Below are positions 1 to 7,776 of a DNA stretch of 64,000 nt, one piece after another. Position numbers and translations under genes: made by a program. The notes below the pieces were generated by a model. It searched no databases and was not told the DNA's origin. It saw nothing but the letters and a program-made list of their open reading frames with translations. Source of the stretch: Microbacterium rhizomatis (lineage in GTDB: Bacteria; Actinomycetota; Actinomycetes; Actinomycetales; Microbacteriaceae). Numbering within the stretch: position 1 is the first letter of the stretch; every line of letters begins with the position of its first letter. The DNA lies in NCBI RefSeq assembly GCF_008710745.1, contig NZ_VYSA01000002.1:744001-808000 (forward strand). Reading direction: 5' to 3'.

Positions 1-337
1 GACGCGGCAGACCCCCGAGGCTGTGCTCGGCCTGGAAGATCGCATCGCGTATGAGCTGCGACGCGTGCTCGTTCTCGAGCCGGTAGTACACGCGGGTGCC
101 CTCCTGCCGCGTCGCCACGATGCGTGCGAGACGGAGCTTCGCCAGGTGCTGCGACACGGATGCGGGGGTCTTCTCGACCGCCTCGGCGAGATCGTTCACC
201 GACAGCTCGCCCGCCTCACGCAACGCGAGGATGATGCGAATCCGCGTGGCATCCGCCAGCATCGCGAAGATCTCGACCGAGAGCTCGACGAAGTCGCTCT
301 GAGGGTGACGGCCGCAAATCCTATTATCCGCATTCAT
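1..337 (-). CDS. ArsR/SmtB-family metalloregulator, C-terminus cut by window edge
   Basis: Reading the minus strand from the ATG at 337 gives an open frame through to base 1 (about 112 residues). It contains a winged helix with the motifs LADATRIRIILAL, ELSVNDLAEAV and SVSQHLAKLRLARIV followed by TRQEGTRVYYRLEN. These are the helix-turn-helix and wing of the ArsR/SmtB family, which are dimeric repressors released by metal or redox signals. The early Cys and His (about residues 8 and 11) could be sensor ligands, but the C-terminal helix that usually carries the other ligands lies outside the window. Because a dyad covers the start codon, I infer autorepression and perhaps a leaderless mRNA. 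The regulated partner, often a metal exporter, is probably off the left edge. The family call is secure; the metal is unknown. Confidence 0.85.
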   Translation of the reverse strand, partial: MNADNRICGRHPQSDFVELSVEIFAMLADATRIRIILALREAGELSVNDLAEAVEKTPASVSQHLAKLRLARIVATRQEGTRVYYRLENEHASQLIRDAIFQAEHSLGGLPR

Positions 338-348
338 ATGCAGATTAT
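323..348. promoter_or_regulatory. Candidate ArsR operator covering the start codon
   Basis: Imperfect dyad: ATTATCCGCAT (323-333) and ATGCAGATTAT (338-348), 9 of 11 positions complementary, separated by 4 bases. It is AT-rich in GC-rich surroundings and overlaps the ATG at 337, as expected of an SmtB/ArsR-type 12-2-12-like autoregulatory site. Binding is inferred. Confidence 0.5.
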
Positions 349-564
349 AGCCGTGGACCCAGCTTCGTCGCGCTTGTCCGGTAGGTGGTCGCCGGTGCGC
401 TGCGGTGCGACCAATTTACGGTCACGAACTCCGGGGCGCCGCCGCATCTTCCTCGAACCTCGCGCGCGACCTTCGACATACGCCGAAGCCGCGACCTGCC
501 GGTCGGGAGTATCTTCGACCCCGACGGGAATCACACACGGCCGGGCATGACGGAGGGAACCCGT

Positions 565-765
565 ATGAGCGAGAGCAACGCAGCGAGCCCCGACGACTTG
601 ACGGGGACGGTGGACGAGTGGATCGCGCAACTTGCCGAGCTCGAAGCCCAGGGCGTGACACTGCCTGCGGAATGGCTGCGGCGTCAGCTCGGTGCGGCGC
701 TCACCGCGTGGGCCGATGCTGAGTCTCGCATCGACATTGACAAAGAGGCGCGAGAGGACTACTAG
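565..765 (+). CDS. Small hypothetical protein (66 aa)
   Basis: The ATG at 565 is preceded by GGAGGG at 552-557 with good spacing. An ATG at 547 in the same frame would add six residues but lacks as good a ribosome site. The product is acidic and helical (SPDDLTGTVDEWIAQLAELEA, then LPAEWLRRQLG), soluble, with no signal peptide and no Cys. I do not recognise a family. The gene lies between the divergently oriented ArsR gene and the convergent cyclophilin-fold gene, so it is probably a separate unit. No function is assigned. Confidence 0.55.
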   Translation: MSESNAASPDDLTGTVDEWIAQLAELEAQGVTLPAEWLRRQLGAALTAWADAESRIDIDKEAREDY

Positions 766-782
766 CCGGTCGCGCAACAGGG

Positions 783-1232
783 TCAGCGTGCGTCGTCCAC
801 CATTGTGACGACGCAGTCGCGTACGCAGCTCGTCAGCTCGCTCAGGCCGCTGGTGACATGGCCCAGCAGCACAAGATCGCCGTCAGGGGTACCCGGGCCG
901 TCGGTCAGGAACACCACAACGGTCTGCTCCGTTGACGCGTAGGCGACATCGCCGGCGCGGTGCTCGTTCATCCGAGTCTTCCCGCGAATGGTCAGTGGCG
1001 CGGACAGCGGCGCGAACTCGGCGATGCCCATCCGGTCGGCGAAAGTGAGCGAGAGCGGCAGCTGCCGCAGGAGATCGGCTCCCCCGATCGATGGCGTGAC
1101 CGTCATCTCCACGATGGGCTGCTCGGCGTCGACGGCAGGGACGAGTGCCGGTGCGGACAGGATCATGACCGCCGTGGCCAGGGTGTTGAAGAGCCGTTGG
1201 ATAGCGGGCCTGCGGAGAACGGGAGTGCGCAT
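783..1232 (-). CDS. Secreted cyclophilin-like fold protein
   Basis: 149 residues. The N-terminus has basic residues and then a hydrophobic stretch (LFNTLATAVMILSAPALVPA) ending near VDA, a likely Sec signal peptide cleaved around residue 36. The mature part matches the cyclophilin-like fold family of small beta-barrel proteins: LLRQLPLSLTFADRMGIAEF, then AGDVAYASTEQTVVVFLTDG, and a closing LVLLGHVTSGLSEL. These proteins share the cyclophilin barrel but usually lack prolyl-isomerase activity; their role is unknown. Two Cys near the C-terminus (SCVRDC) may form a disulfide after export. It is divergent from the XRE regulator at 1333 across 100 bp. Confidence 0.75.
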   Translation of the reverse strand: MRTPVLRRPAIQRLFNTLATAVMILSAPALVPAVDAEQPIVEMTVTPSIGGADLLRQLPLSLTFADRMGIAEFAPLSAPLTIRGKTRMNEHRAGDVAYASTEQTVVVFLTDGPGTPDGDLVLLGHVTSGLSELTSCVRDCVVTMVDDAR

Positions 1233-1283
1233 GGCTCAAGCAAACGGGTTCGCTCACCGGGGGACGAGTCCCTGACCTGACGT

Positions 1284-1296
1284 GCCCTGACAGGGC
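1284..1296. promoter_or_regulatory. Candidate operator in the divergent promoter
   Basis: GCCCTGACAGGGC is a perfect 5-3-5 palindrome midway between the divergent cyclophilin-fold and XRE regulator genes. It is a plausible autoregulatory site for the XRE protein; position is the only support. Confidence 0.3.
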
Positions 1297-1320
1297 GTCC
1301 CGGTCGCGTCGAGGTCGCCT

Positions 1321-1326
1321 TACCCT
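1321..1326 (+). promoter_or_regulatory. Probable -10 element for a leaderless transcript
   Basis: TACCCT lies six bases before the ATG at 1333, so transcription would start at or beside the A of the start codon. No purine-rich ribosome site precedes this ATG, which agrees with leaderless initiation. I see no convincing -35. Confidence 0.4.
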
Positions 1327-1332
1327 GAGGTC

Positions 1333-2232
1333 ATGGACAACCGTTCCGAGGTACGCGACTTTCTGATGTCGCGCCGCGCGCGGGTCGAGCCCGAGGACGT
1401 CGGTCTCGCTCGCGGGACGGACCGGCGTGTGCCGGGTCTGCGCCGTGGAGAGGCTGCGGCGCTCGCGGGGGTGAGCGTCGAGTATTACGCCCGGCTGGAA
1501 CGTGGTGCTATCGCCGGCGCATCCGAGGCGGTTCTGGACGGGCTCGCGAAGGCACTGCAGATGGACGACGTCGAGCGCGAGTACCTCCGGCGGCTCGCCC
1601 ACCAGGCGGGCGGGATCAAGACCGGAAGCCGCAGCCGCGCCACGCCCGCGCCGGCGTGGCGGCCATCGCCGAGCATCCAATGGTTCCTCAACTCGATGGA
1701 GTCTGCGGTCGCGATGATCGGCAACGGTCGGACGGACCTGCTGGCGTGGAACCCCTTAGGCGGCGCGCTCATGGAAGAGATGATCGTGTCGGCGACGACA
1801 TCTCCGCCGAACTTCGCCCGCTTCATCTTCTTGGAACCCGTAGCCCGCCGCTTCTATCCCGATTGGGACGCGATCGCCGGCATCAACGTCGCCCAGTTGC
1901 GCACCGAGGCGGGCCGAGACCCGCACAGCAAGCAACTCCACGACCTCGTCGGCGAACTCTCCACCCGCAGCGACCAATTCCGACAGCTATGGGGCCGCCA
2001 CGATGTGTGGGAACACCAGTCCGGCACGAAGCGGTTCCATCACCACACCGTCGGCGACCTGACGCTGCACTTCAACGGACTCGATCTCGTCGGCCACGAA
2101 GCCGTGCAGCTCACCGTGCTGACCGCCGAACCCGGCTCGTCCGATCACGAGGCGCTCCAACTCCTCGGCACCGTCACCGCCCCCGTCCGACGACCCGACG
2201 ATGCCTCGCATCACCGATCGACGAGCCGATGA
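1333..2232 (+). CDS. XRE-family regulator with MmyB-like ligand-binding domain
   Basis: 299 residues. The N-terminal HTH (about residues 10-85) has the MmyB-type signature: VPGLRRGEAAALAGVSVEYYARLERG and LAKALQMDDVEREYLRRLA. The C-terminal part (about 100-275) is the PAS-like MmyB ligand-binding domain (NGRTDLLAWNPLGGAL, RFIFLEPVARRFYPDW, VWEHQSGTKRFHHHTVGDLTL). Such regulators bind fatty-acid-like or other small ligands and usually control an adjacent oxidoreductase. The LLM oxidoreductase 100 bp downstream on the same strand is the natural target. Start chosen at the first ATG with a -10 element just upstream. Confidence 0.88.
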   Translation: MDNRSEVRDFLMSRRARVEPEDVGLARGTDRRVPGLRRGEAAALAGVSVEYYARLERGAIAGASEAVLDGLAKALQMDDVEREYLRRLAHQAGGIKTGSRSRATPAPAWRPSPSIQWFLNSMESAVAMIGNGRTDLLAWNPLGGALMEEMIVSATTSPPNFARFIFLEPVARRFYPDWDAIAGINVAQLRTEAGRDPHSKQLHDLVGELSTRSDQFRQLWGRHDVWEHQSGTKRFHHHTVGDLTLHFNGLDLVGHEAVQLTVLTAEPGSSDHEALQLLGTVTAPVRRPDDASHHRSTSR

Positions 2233-2332
2233 AGGCCAGCGTCCCTTTCTGCACCACCCGACCTGACGACCTGACCAGTTCCCGTCATGATCGCGGGCGG
2301 AACATCTCCATTCGAACCAGGGAAGAAGTCTC

Positions 2333-3148
2333 ATGACCGGACCACGTCGTCCCGTCCGCATCGGCGTGCAGCTGCAGCCTCAGCACGCTATCTACGAGGC
2401 GATCCGGGAGAGGGCTGCCGAGCTCGACGACCTCGGCGTCGACATCCTCTTCAACTGGGATCATTTCTACCCGCTGAACGGCGACCCCTCCGGCATGCAC
2501 TTCGAGTCGTGGACCATGCTCGCCGCACTCGCCGAGCAGACGCGGCGAGTGGAGCTCGGTGCCCTGGTGAACTGCAACAGCTACCGCAACGCCAACCTCC
2601 AGGCCGACATGGCGCGGACGATCGACCAGATCAGCGCCCACGGCACAGGCCGTGGGCGCTTCGTCTTCGGGACCGGATCCGGCTGGTTCGAGCGCGACTA
2701 CGACGAGTACGGATACGAGTTCGGCACGGTGGGGCAGCGGCTGGATGCCCTCGCCCATAGCCTTCCCGTCATCGAGGACCGATGGACCAAACTCAATCCG
2801 CCTCCGACCAGAAAGATCCCGATCCTCATCGGCGGCGCCGGCGAGAAGAAGACGTTACGCATCGTCGCGGCGCACGCTGACATCTGGCACAGCTACAGCG
2901 ACCTGCCCACCCTGGAGCGCAAACTCGCGATCCTCGGCGAGCACGGTCGTGCCGTAGGTCGCGACGTCTCTCGGATCGAGATCTCCGCAGGGGTTTTGGA
3001 TTCCATCGCCCACCGGTCGTTTCAGGATGCCGATGAACTCCATGCGATGGGGACGACCCTCTTCACCATCGGGCTCTCCGGGCCCGACTACGACCTCGCC
3101 GTCGTGCACGACTGGCTTGCCTGGCGCGACCATAAGAACGCCCGGTAG
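2333..3148 (+). CDS. LLM-class F420-dependent oxidoreductase
   Basis: 271 residues, a luciferase-like TIM barrel. Motifs seen: RIGVQLQPQH at strand 1, ILFNWDHFYPL, RVELGALVNCNSYRN, GRFVFGTGSGWFERDYDEYG and IPILIGGAGEKKTLR. The family transfers hydride between coenzyme F420H2 (or FMNH2) and small organic substrates. F420 is favoured over FMN because of the IGGAGEKKTLR phosphate-binding loop and the GWFERDYDEYG helix typical of actinobacterial F420 members. The ATG at 2333 has GGAAGAAG upstream. It lies between the MmyB-type regulator and a PQ-loop membrane protein, 24 bp from the latter. Substrate unknown. Confidence 0.85.
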   Translation: MTGPRRPVRIGVQLQPQHAIYEAIRERAAELDDLGVDILFNWDHFYPLNGDPSGMHFESWTMLAALAEQTRRVELGALVNCNSYRNANLQADMARTIDQISAHGTGRGRFVFGTGSGWFERDYDEYGYEFGTVGQRLDALAHSLPVIEDRWTKLNPPPTRKIPILIGGAGEKKTLRIVAAHADIWHSYSDLPTLERKLAILGEHGRAVGRDVSRIEISAGVLDSIAHRSFQDADELHAMGTTLFTIGLSGPDYDLAVVHDWLAWRDHKNAR

Positions 3149-3172
3149 CGCCAGCCCGGTGGGAGCGACGCA

Positions 3173-3853
3173 ATGACCATCGTGGAGGTGCTGGGCTGGT
3201 TAGGCACCGTGACCGCCATCCTGCTCGGACTCCCCCAACTCGTCCGCCTCGCCCGTACCGGAAACGCCGAGGGGCTGTCGCTTCCCGCCTGGCAGGCGTT
3301 CCTCGCCGTCAACATCGGGTGGACGGCACACGGCATCACGATCGGGCAAGCCCCGCAGATCGTGGCCAGCGCGCTCTCGCTCGCCTCGACCGTCCCCATC
3401 CTCATCCTGCTCTCACGCCACCTCGGCAGAAGGATCTGGTCGACGCTCCTTCCCGGGCTCGTGCTGGCCGGAATCATGATCCTGGTCGATCAGCTGTTCG
3501 GCTCGGGAGCCTACGGAGCGATCGCGATCATTCCCGCCGTGCTGGCGAACGCGGGCCAGAGCGTCGCCCTCATCCGCTCGTCCCACGTTCGGGGCGTGTC
3601 CGCGCTCTTCCTCATCCTGGCTGTTCTCAACCAAGGCCTCTGGGTGACGTGGGCGATCCTCGTCGCGGACGCCGGGACGATCATCGCGGCAGGGATCACC
3701 GGGATGATCGCCCTCTTCAATCTGATCTGGTACGCGGGCCGTCGGCTCGGCATCCCGGCGTTGAGGCCGGAAGCCGTGCCCACAGCGCACTCGCGCACCG
3801 GCGATTCTCGAAAAGCCCCTCGGGGTTTCTCGAGAAGGACGGACGCCTCCTAG
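3173..3853 (+). CDS. PQ-loop (SWEET-like) integral membrane protein
   Basis: 226 residues with about six or seven hydrophobic segments arranged as a repeat. Repeat one has LGWLGTVTAILLGLPQLVRLARTGNAEGLS with the PQ dipeptide; repeat two has AIIPAVLANAGQSVALIRSSHVRGVS, where the proline is replaced. This is the two-triple-helix-bundle layout of PQ-loop/SemiSWEET proteins, which move small solutes such as sugars or amino acids. Translation is probably coupled to the LLM gene 24 bp upstream. The last roughly 15 codons run through a hairpin that looks like the terminator of the convergent gene, so the natural C-terminus may be read-through sequence. Substrate unknown. Confidence 0.75.
   Translation: MTIVEVLGWLGTVTAILLGLPQLVRLARTGNAEGLSLPAWQAFLAVNIGWTAHGITIGQAPQIVASALSLASTVPILILLSRHLGRRIWSTLLPGLVLAGIMILVDQLFGSGAYGAIAIIPAVLANAGQSVALIRSSHVRGVSALFLILAVLNQGLWVTWAILVADAGTIIAAGITGMIALFNLIWYAGRRLGIPALRPEAVPTAHSRTGDSRKAPRGFSRRTDAS
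3805..3836. terminator. Rho-independent terminator of fdhA-glcG, inside the convergent gene end
   Basis: Near-perfect hairpin: TTCTCGAAAAGCCCC (3805-3819) pairs with GGGGTTTCTCGAGAA (3822-3836), 13 of 15 matches. In the minus direction it follows the stop at 3850 and has a short T run in the descending arm. It lies within the last codons of the plus-strand PQ-loop gene. Confidence 0.65.
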
Positions 3854-4251
3854 AAGGCGGCGACCCCTGCCTCGGCGACCGAGTGGTCCTGCTCGCCCGA
3901 TCCGCCGCTGACCCCGACAGCACCGACGACGACGCCGTCGCGCGAGAGCGGGATGCCTCCGGCGAAGATCGCGACCTTGCCGCCGTTGGTGTTCTGGATG
4001 CCGAAGAACTGCTGACCCGGCTGCGAGTTGTCGCCGAGGTCCTTGGTGGAGATGTCGAACGCCTTCGAGGTCCAGGCCTTGTTGATCGAGATGTTGACGC
4101 TCCCGATCCAGGCGCCGTCCTGCCGGACGTGGGCGACCAGGTTTCCGCCGGAGTCGACGACGGCGATGTTCATGGGCTGGCCGATCTCGTCGGCCTTCTT
4201 CTCAGCGGCGGCGATGACGCGACGGGCGTCTTCGAGGGTGACGGTGGACAT
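3850..4251 (-). CDS. GlcG/HbpS-family (DUF336) protein
   Basis: 133 residues. VTLEDARRVIAAAEKKADEIGQPMNIAVVDSGGNLVAHVRQD, SINKAWTSKAF, GGIPLSRDGVVVGAVGVSGGSGEQDHSVAEAG are the hallmark segments of the GlcG/HbpS family. Members form octamers; HbpS binds haem and senses redox, while others sit in glycolate, propane or glycerol operons with uncertain roles. The gene begins 30 bp after the alcohol/formaldehyde dehydrogenase gene on the same strand and ends at a terminator, so the two form one operon. Its stop overlaps the convergent PQ-loop gene stop. Function here is uncertain. Confidence 0.85.
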   Translation of the reverse strand: MSTVTLEDARRVIAAAEKKADEIGQPMNIAVVDSGGNLVAHVRQDGAWIGSVNISINKAWTSKAFDISTKDLGDNSQPGQQFFGIQNTNGGKVAIFAGGIPLSRDGVVVGAVGVSGGSGEQDHSVAEAGVAAF

Positions 4252-4281
4252 GGTTCTTCTCCTTGTATCGGATCGGGTGGT

Positions 4282-5499
4282 TCAGGCGGCGAGGTAGCCG
4301 TTGGGGTTGAGCACGTACTTCTTCGCGGCGCCCTGATCGAACTCCGCATAGCCCTGAGGCGCGTCCTCGAGCGAGATCGCGGTGGCGTTCACGGCCTTCG
4401 CGATCTGCACCTTGTCGTGCAGGATCGCCATCATCAGCTGGCGGTTGTACTTCATCACCGGGCACTGACCCGTCGCGAACGACAGAGACTTCGCCCAGCC
4501 GAGACCGAGCCGCAGCGACAGCGATCCGGTCTTCGCCGCCTCATCGATGCCGCCGGGGTCACCGGTCACGTACAGACCGGGGATGCCGAGGGCACCGCCG
4601 GCGGCGGTGATGGTCATGAGCGAGTTGAGCACCGTCGCGGGGGCCTCGTGCGAGGCATCCGCTCCGTGTCCGCGCGCCTCGAAGCCCACAGCATCCACTC
4701 CGCAGTCGACTTCGGGAACACCGAGGATCTGCTCGATCTGGTCGCCGGGGTCGCCCTTGGAGACGTCGACCGTCTCGCAGCCGAACGAGCGGGCCTGCGC
4801 GAGACGCTCCTCGTTGAGGTCGCCGACGATGACCACCGCCGCACCCAGCAGCTGCGCTCCGACCGCCGCGGCGAGGCCGACGGGCCCGGCGCCGGCGATG
4901 TACACCGTCGATCCGGGCTTGACGCCCGCCGTGTAGGCGCCGTGGAAGCCGGTGGGGAAGATGTCCGACAGCATGGTCAGGTCGAGGATCTTCTCGAGGG
5001 CCTGGTCACGGTCGGGGAACTTCAGCAGGTTCCAGTCGGCGTACGGCACGAGCACGTATTCGGCCTGACCGCCGACCCAGCCGCCCATGTCGACGTAGCC
5101 GTAGGCCGATCCGGGCCGGTCGGGATTGACGTTCAGGCAGATGCCGGTCTTGCCCTCTTTGCAGTTGCGGCACCGCCCGCAGGCGATGTTGAAGGGCACA
5201 GAACAGATGTCGCCGACTTTGATGAACTCGACCCCGGGGCCGACCTCGACCACCTCGCCGGTGATCTCGTGACCGAGCACGAGCCCCTCGGGGGCCGTCG
5301 TGCGTCCACGCACCATGTGCTGGTCCGACCCGCAGATGTTCGTGGTCACGGTGCGCAGGATCGCGCCGTGCGGCACCTTTCGACCGACGTTCGCCGGGTT
5401 GACCCCCGGCCCGTCTTTGAGCTCGAACTCCGGATAGGGAGTGTCGATCACCTCGACCACACCCGGTCCCTTGTATGCCACAGCCCTGTTCCCAGACAT
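4282..5499 (-). CDS. fdhA: Glutathione-independent formaldehyde dehydrogenase-type zinc ADH
   Basis: 405 residues, close to the roughly 400 of Pseudomonas putida formaldehyde dehydrogenase. The opening GNRAVAYKGPGVVEVIDTPYPEFE is typical. Catalytic zinc ligands are in NICGSDQHMVRGRT and LGHEITGEVVEVG; the structural zinc Cys cluster CGRCRNCKEGKTGIC is intact; the Rossmann fold is GAGPVGLAAAVGAQLLGA. The family oxidises formaldehyde or other aldehydes by NAD-linked dismutation with tightly bound cofactor. The ATG at 5499 has GAGAGGACGAAG just before it; longer in-frame starts would run into the divergent promoter. It is co-transcribed with the GlcG-like gene and divergent from the LuxR-type regulator at 5624. 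The exact substrate is inferred. Confidence 0.85.
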   Translation of the reverse strand: MSGNRAVAYKGPGVVEVIDTPYPEFELKDGPGVNPANVGRKVPHGAILRTVTTNICGSDQHMVRGRTTAPEGLVLGHEITGEVVEVGPGVEFIKVGDICSVPFNIACGRCRNCKEGKTGICLNVNPDRPGSAYGYVDMGGWVGGQAEYVLVPYADWNLLKFPDRDQALEKILDLTMLSDIFPTGFHGAYTAGVKPGSTVYIAGAGPVGLAAAVGAQLLGAAVVIVGDLNEERLAQARSFGCETVDVSKGDPGDQIEQILGVPEVDCGVDAVGFEARGHGADASHEAPATVLNSLMTITAAGGALGIPGLYVTGDPGGIDEAAKTGSLSLRLGLGWAKSLSFATGQCPVMKYNRQLMMAILHDKVQIAKAVNATAISLEDAPQGYAEFDQGAAKKYVLNPNGYLAA

Positions 5500-5580
5500 C
5501 TTCGTCCTCTCGCCGTCGGCTACTCTCGCCAGTTCGAGCTTGACCGATCCGTTGGAATGGGTCGATCCCCCACCGGGAGT

Positions 5581-5601
5581 GTCCGGACTACCCGAACGGG
5601 T
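5581..5601. promoter_or_regulatory. Candidate operator between fdhA and the LuxR-type regulator
   Basis: The 124-bp divergent gap holds the palindrome GTCCGGAC (5581-5588) followed by ACCCG-AA-CGGGT (5590-5601). Either could bind the adjacent regulator. No further support. Confidence 0.25.
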
Positions 5602-5623
5602 GGGGCGGGGATACGGTGAGCGG

Positions 5624-6913
5624 ATGGATGCTGTCCACTCCGGTCCGCCCGCCCGTTCGGTCCTGACGGTCGCGGGCCTCGGTGACCTCGTGGACATCAT
5701 GCGCGCCCCGTCGCCGGGGCTTCCCGCCAGGCTCTCGACTCTGCTGGCGCCGTACCTGCCGCACTCCGCCCTCCTCGTGTTCGAGGCCGACGCCTCTGGG
5801 GGTCGACGGCGTGGCACCGGCGACGATGCGTTCGTCGACGGCGTCTCGTTCCTCGAACTGGATCAGCTCCGGCGCGTGATCCTCGCGCCCGGGAGCACCC
5901 GGCGAAGCATCCTGACCGACGCGACCGGGCCGCGCCCCACCCTCCAGGCGCTGTCCCGCACCGGTGCTCTGCTCGTGCTGGCCGACCCCGGATCGGACGA
6001 CGTCGACGAGGTCGACCCGTTCGTCCTCCAGCTGTGGAACCTCATCGCGCTGCGCGTTCAAGAACCGGCGGATGCCGCATCCCCCGACTATCTCCAACTC
6101 GCTCGGGCGACGTCAGGCGTGCGGATGGAAGCACTCACCGAGCTCGCCGACGAATACTCGACGACCCTCGAGTCCGTGCTCGCTGCGCTTCGCTCGACTG
6201 CGCTGGACGATCGAGCGGCGCGCCGCACGGCCACGGGCGTCGCCGCAGAGGGGCTCGTTCACCTTCGCACCGCGAGCGACCGGGTGCGCACCTTCACCGA
6301 GGAGCCGGTGACGACCGCGTTCGAGCGACTGCGCGACGATCTCCGCCCGCTCGTACGCTACCGAGATATCGAAGTGCAGTTCGTCGAGCCCCCGGTGGAC
6401 GGCCGGCCGCTCCCGAGCGAAGTCGCCCATGGCGCTCGCGCCGTCGTCCGCGGCTCCATCCTGGCGCTGGTCGATGCCGCTGAGGTACGGCGGGTGCGCG
6501 TGCAATGGGACTGCGACGGCACCAATCTGCTGATCGACATGCGCGACGACGGCGCGGGGAGCCTGAACGACGCCAGTACTCAGCTGCAGCTCGTCCAGCA
6601 GCGCGTGCACGCCTTGAACGGGCGGCTCACCGTCGAGGCGACGCCGGGATGGGGCACGGAGATGTCGATCGCCATCCCGCTCGACCCGCCGCACTCGATC
6701 ACGGCCACCGCGCCCGCCTGGGAGCTTCGACCACGTGAGGTCGACGTCCTCGAGCAGCTGGTCGCCGGGCGACGCAACCGGGCCATCGCAGAGCAACTCG
6801 GCATCAGCGAGAACACGGTGAAGTTCCACATCTCGCGGATCCTCCGCAAGCTGGAGGTCGGCTCCCGTGCCGAGGTGGTCGCGAGAGTCCTCGCGAGCCG
6901 CGGCGATGGCTGA
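5624..6913 (+). CDS. GAF / degenerate HATPase / LuxR-HTH hybrid regulator
   Basis: 429 residues from the ATG at 5624. The N-terminal 150 residues look like a GAF sensor. Residues about 195-360 resemble a NarL-type kinase region: the G1 box is present as MRDDGAGSLND and the G2 region as LVQQRVHALNGRLTVEATPGWGTEMSI. The N box (VVRGSILALVDAAEVRR) lacks its usual Asn, and no phospho-accepting His is evident before it. The C-terminus is a clear LuxR HTH: LRPREVDVLEQLVAGRRNRAIAEQLGISENTVKFHISRIL. There is no receiver domain. I infer a one-component activator in which a kinase-derived domain senses nucleotide or ligand. It probably controls the divergent fdhA operon. Confidence 0.8.
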   Translation: MDAVHSGPPARSVLTVAGLGDLVDIMRAPSPGLPARLSTLLAPYLPHSALLVFEADASGGRRRGTGDDAFVDGVSFLELDQLRRVILAPGSTRRSILTDATGPRPTLQALSRTGALLVLADPGSDDVDEVDPFVLQLWNLIALRVQEPADAASPDYLQLARATSGVRMEALTELADEYSTTLESVLAALRSTALDDRAARRTATGVAAEGLVHLRTASDRVRTFTEEPVTTAFERLRDDLRPLVRYRDIEVQFVEPPVDGRPLPSEVAHGARAVVRGSILALVDAAEVRRVRVQWDCDGTNLLIDMRDDGAGSLNDASTQLQLVQQRVHALNGRLTVEATPGWGTEMSIAIPLDPPHSITATAPAWELRPREVDVLEQLVAGRRNRAIAEQLGISENTVKFHISRILRKLEVGSRAEVVARVLASRGDG

Positions 6914-6975
6914 TCGCACTCACTCGATGCTGCTCGTCCCATCCCCGTCCTAGAGCTACGCCATCAAACGCGGGT

Positions 6976-7010
6976 GCGTGGATGCCCGCCGCACAGAGGG
7001 GCATCCGCGC
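6976..7010. terminator. Bidirectional terminator between convergent regulator genes
   Basis: GCGTGGATGCCC (6976-6987) pairs with GGGCATCCGCGC (6999-7010), a 12-bp stem with one wobble and an 11-base loop. It lies in the 202-bp gap between the LuxR-type gene and the convergent TetR gene. No other gene is visible in this gap. Confidence 0.55.
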
Positions 7011-7115
7011 TTCTGACGACGACGACGCAGGCTACGGGAGAGCGTTTTCGCATATCGTCCTGCAATCGAGCGTGCGTGCGGACCCGGCGCCCGTTCGGGC
7101 TTGAGACCCTTCGCG

Positions 7116-7721
7116 CTATATCGCGGTGATGGCTTTCGTCAGAGCCGCGGAGAGCCGGTCGAGCTGACCCGCGTCCCATCCCTGCCGGCGCACCAGAACG
7201 CGCCAGTACAGTGCACCGGCGATGAGATCGAGCGCCAGGTCGATGTCGCAATCCGCCCGCAGTTCGCCTCGATCGATAGCTCTGAGCAGCATCGCGGACA
7301 GGTTCGCGCGGCGGGGACCCTCCACGCTCTCGCGGAGGACATTCTCGAGTTCGGGGTCGCGACTGGATTCCGCGGTCACCGCGAGGACGACCCGCCCGAC
7401 CAGGGGGTCGCCCAGCACTGCGCTGAGTCTGTGGACGAGCGAAGAGATATCCCCGTGAAGGCTTCCCGTATCGGGTGCGGGCTCGCTTCGCACAGCGGCA
7501 TCGGAGATCAGCGCGATCGCCATGGCCTTCTTGGTGGGCCATCGCCGGTAGAGAGCCGCCTTTCCCACTCCGGCGCGTCGGACGATCGCATCCACCGACG
7601 TCTGCCCGTAACCGGATTCCGCCATCTCCTCGAAGAACGCGCGGGTGATCGACGACGTCACCCGCGCGTGCAGCGCGGGGTTCGAGGGCTGCGCCGGGGC
7701 GGGTTCCTCAGGGGTGGGCAT
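7116..7721 (-). CDS. TetR-family repressor
   Basis: 201 residues from the ATG at 7721 (MPTPEEPAPAQ). An upstream in-frame ATG at 7763 would place the start inside an operator. The N-terminal HTH is TRAFFEEMAESGYGQTSVDAIVRRAGVGKAALYRRWPTKKAM, and the C-terminal ligand domain matches the TetR_C_11-like layout (LVGRVVLAVTAESSRDPELENVLRE, DLALDLIAGALYWRVLVR). It is divergent from the Dabb-domain gene, and the 95-bp gap carries two near-identical 8-4-8 palindromes. I infer it represses both its own gene and the Dabb gene, released by an unknown small molecule. Confidence 0.88.
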   Translation of the reverse strand: MPTPEEPAPAQPSNPALHARVTSSITRAFFEEMAESGYGQTSVDAIVRRAGVGKAALYRRWPTKKAMAIALISDAAVRSEPAPDTGSLHGDISSLVHRLSAVLGDPLVGRVVLAVTAESSRDPELENVLRESVEGPRRANLSAMLLRAIDRGELRADCDIDLALDLIAGALYWRVLVRRQGWDAGQLDRLSAALTKAITAI

Positions 7722-7736
7722 CTCCTCAGTGTAGGC

Positions 7737-7756
7737 ACGGAACGATTGCGTTCCGT
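7737..7756. promoter_or_regulatory. TetR operator 1
   Basis: ACGGAACG-ATTG-CGTTCCGT: perfect 8-bp arms with a 4-bp spacer, immediately upstream of the TetR start. Its arms are identical to those of operator 2, 40 bp away centre to centre. Confidence 0.75.
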
Positions 7757-7776
7757 ACGTCACGCGTATAAGGTTA

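Noticed and set aside
3319..5619. A 766-residue plus-strand open frame
   Set aside because: Antisense to fdhA and glcG, which have clear family motifs and ribosome sites.
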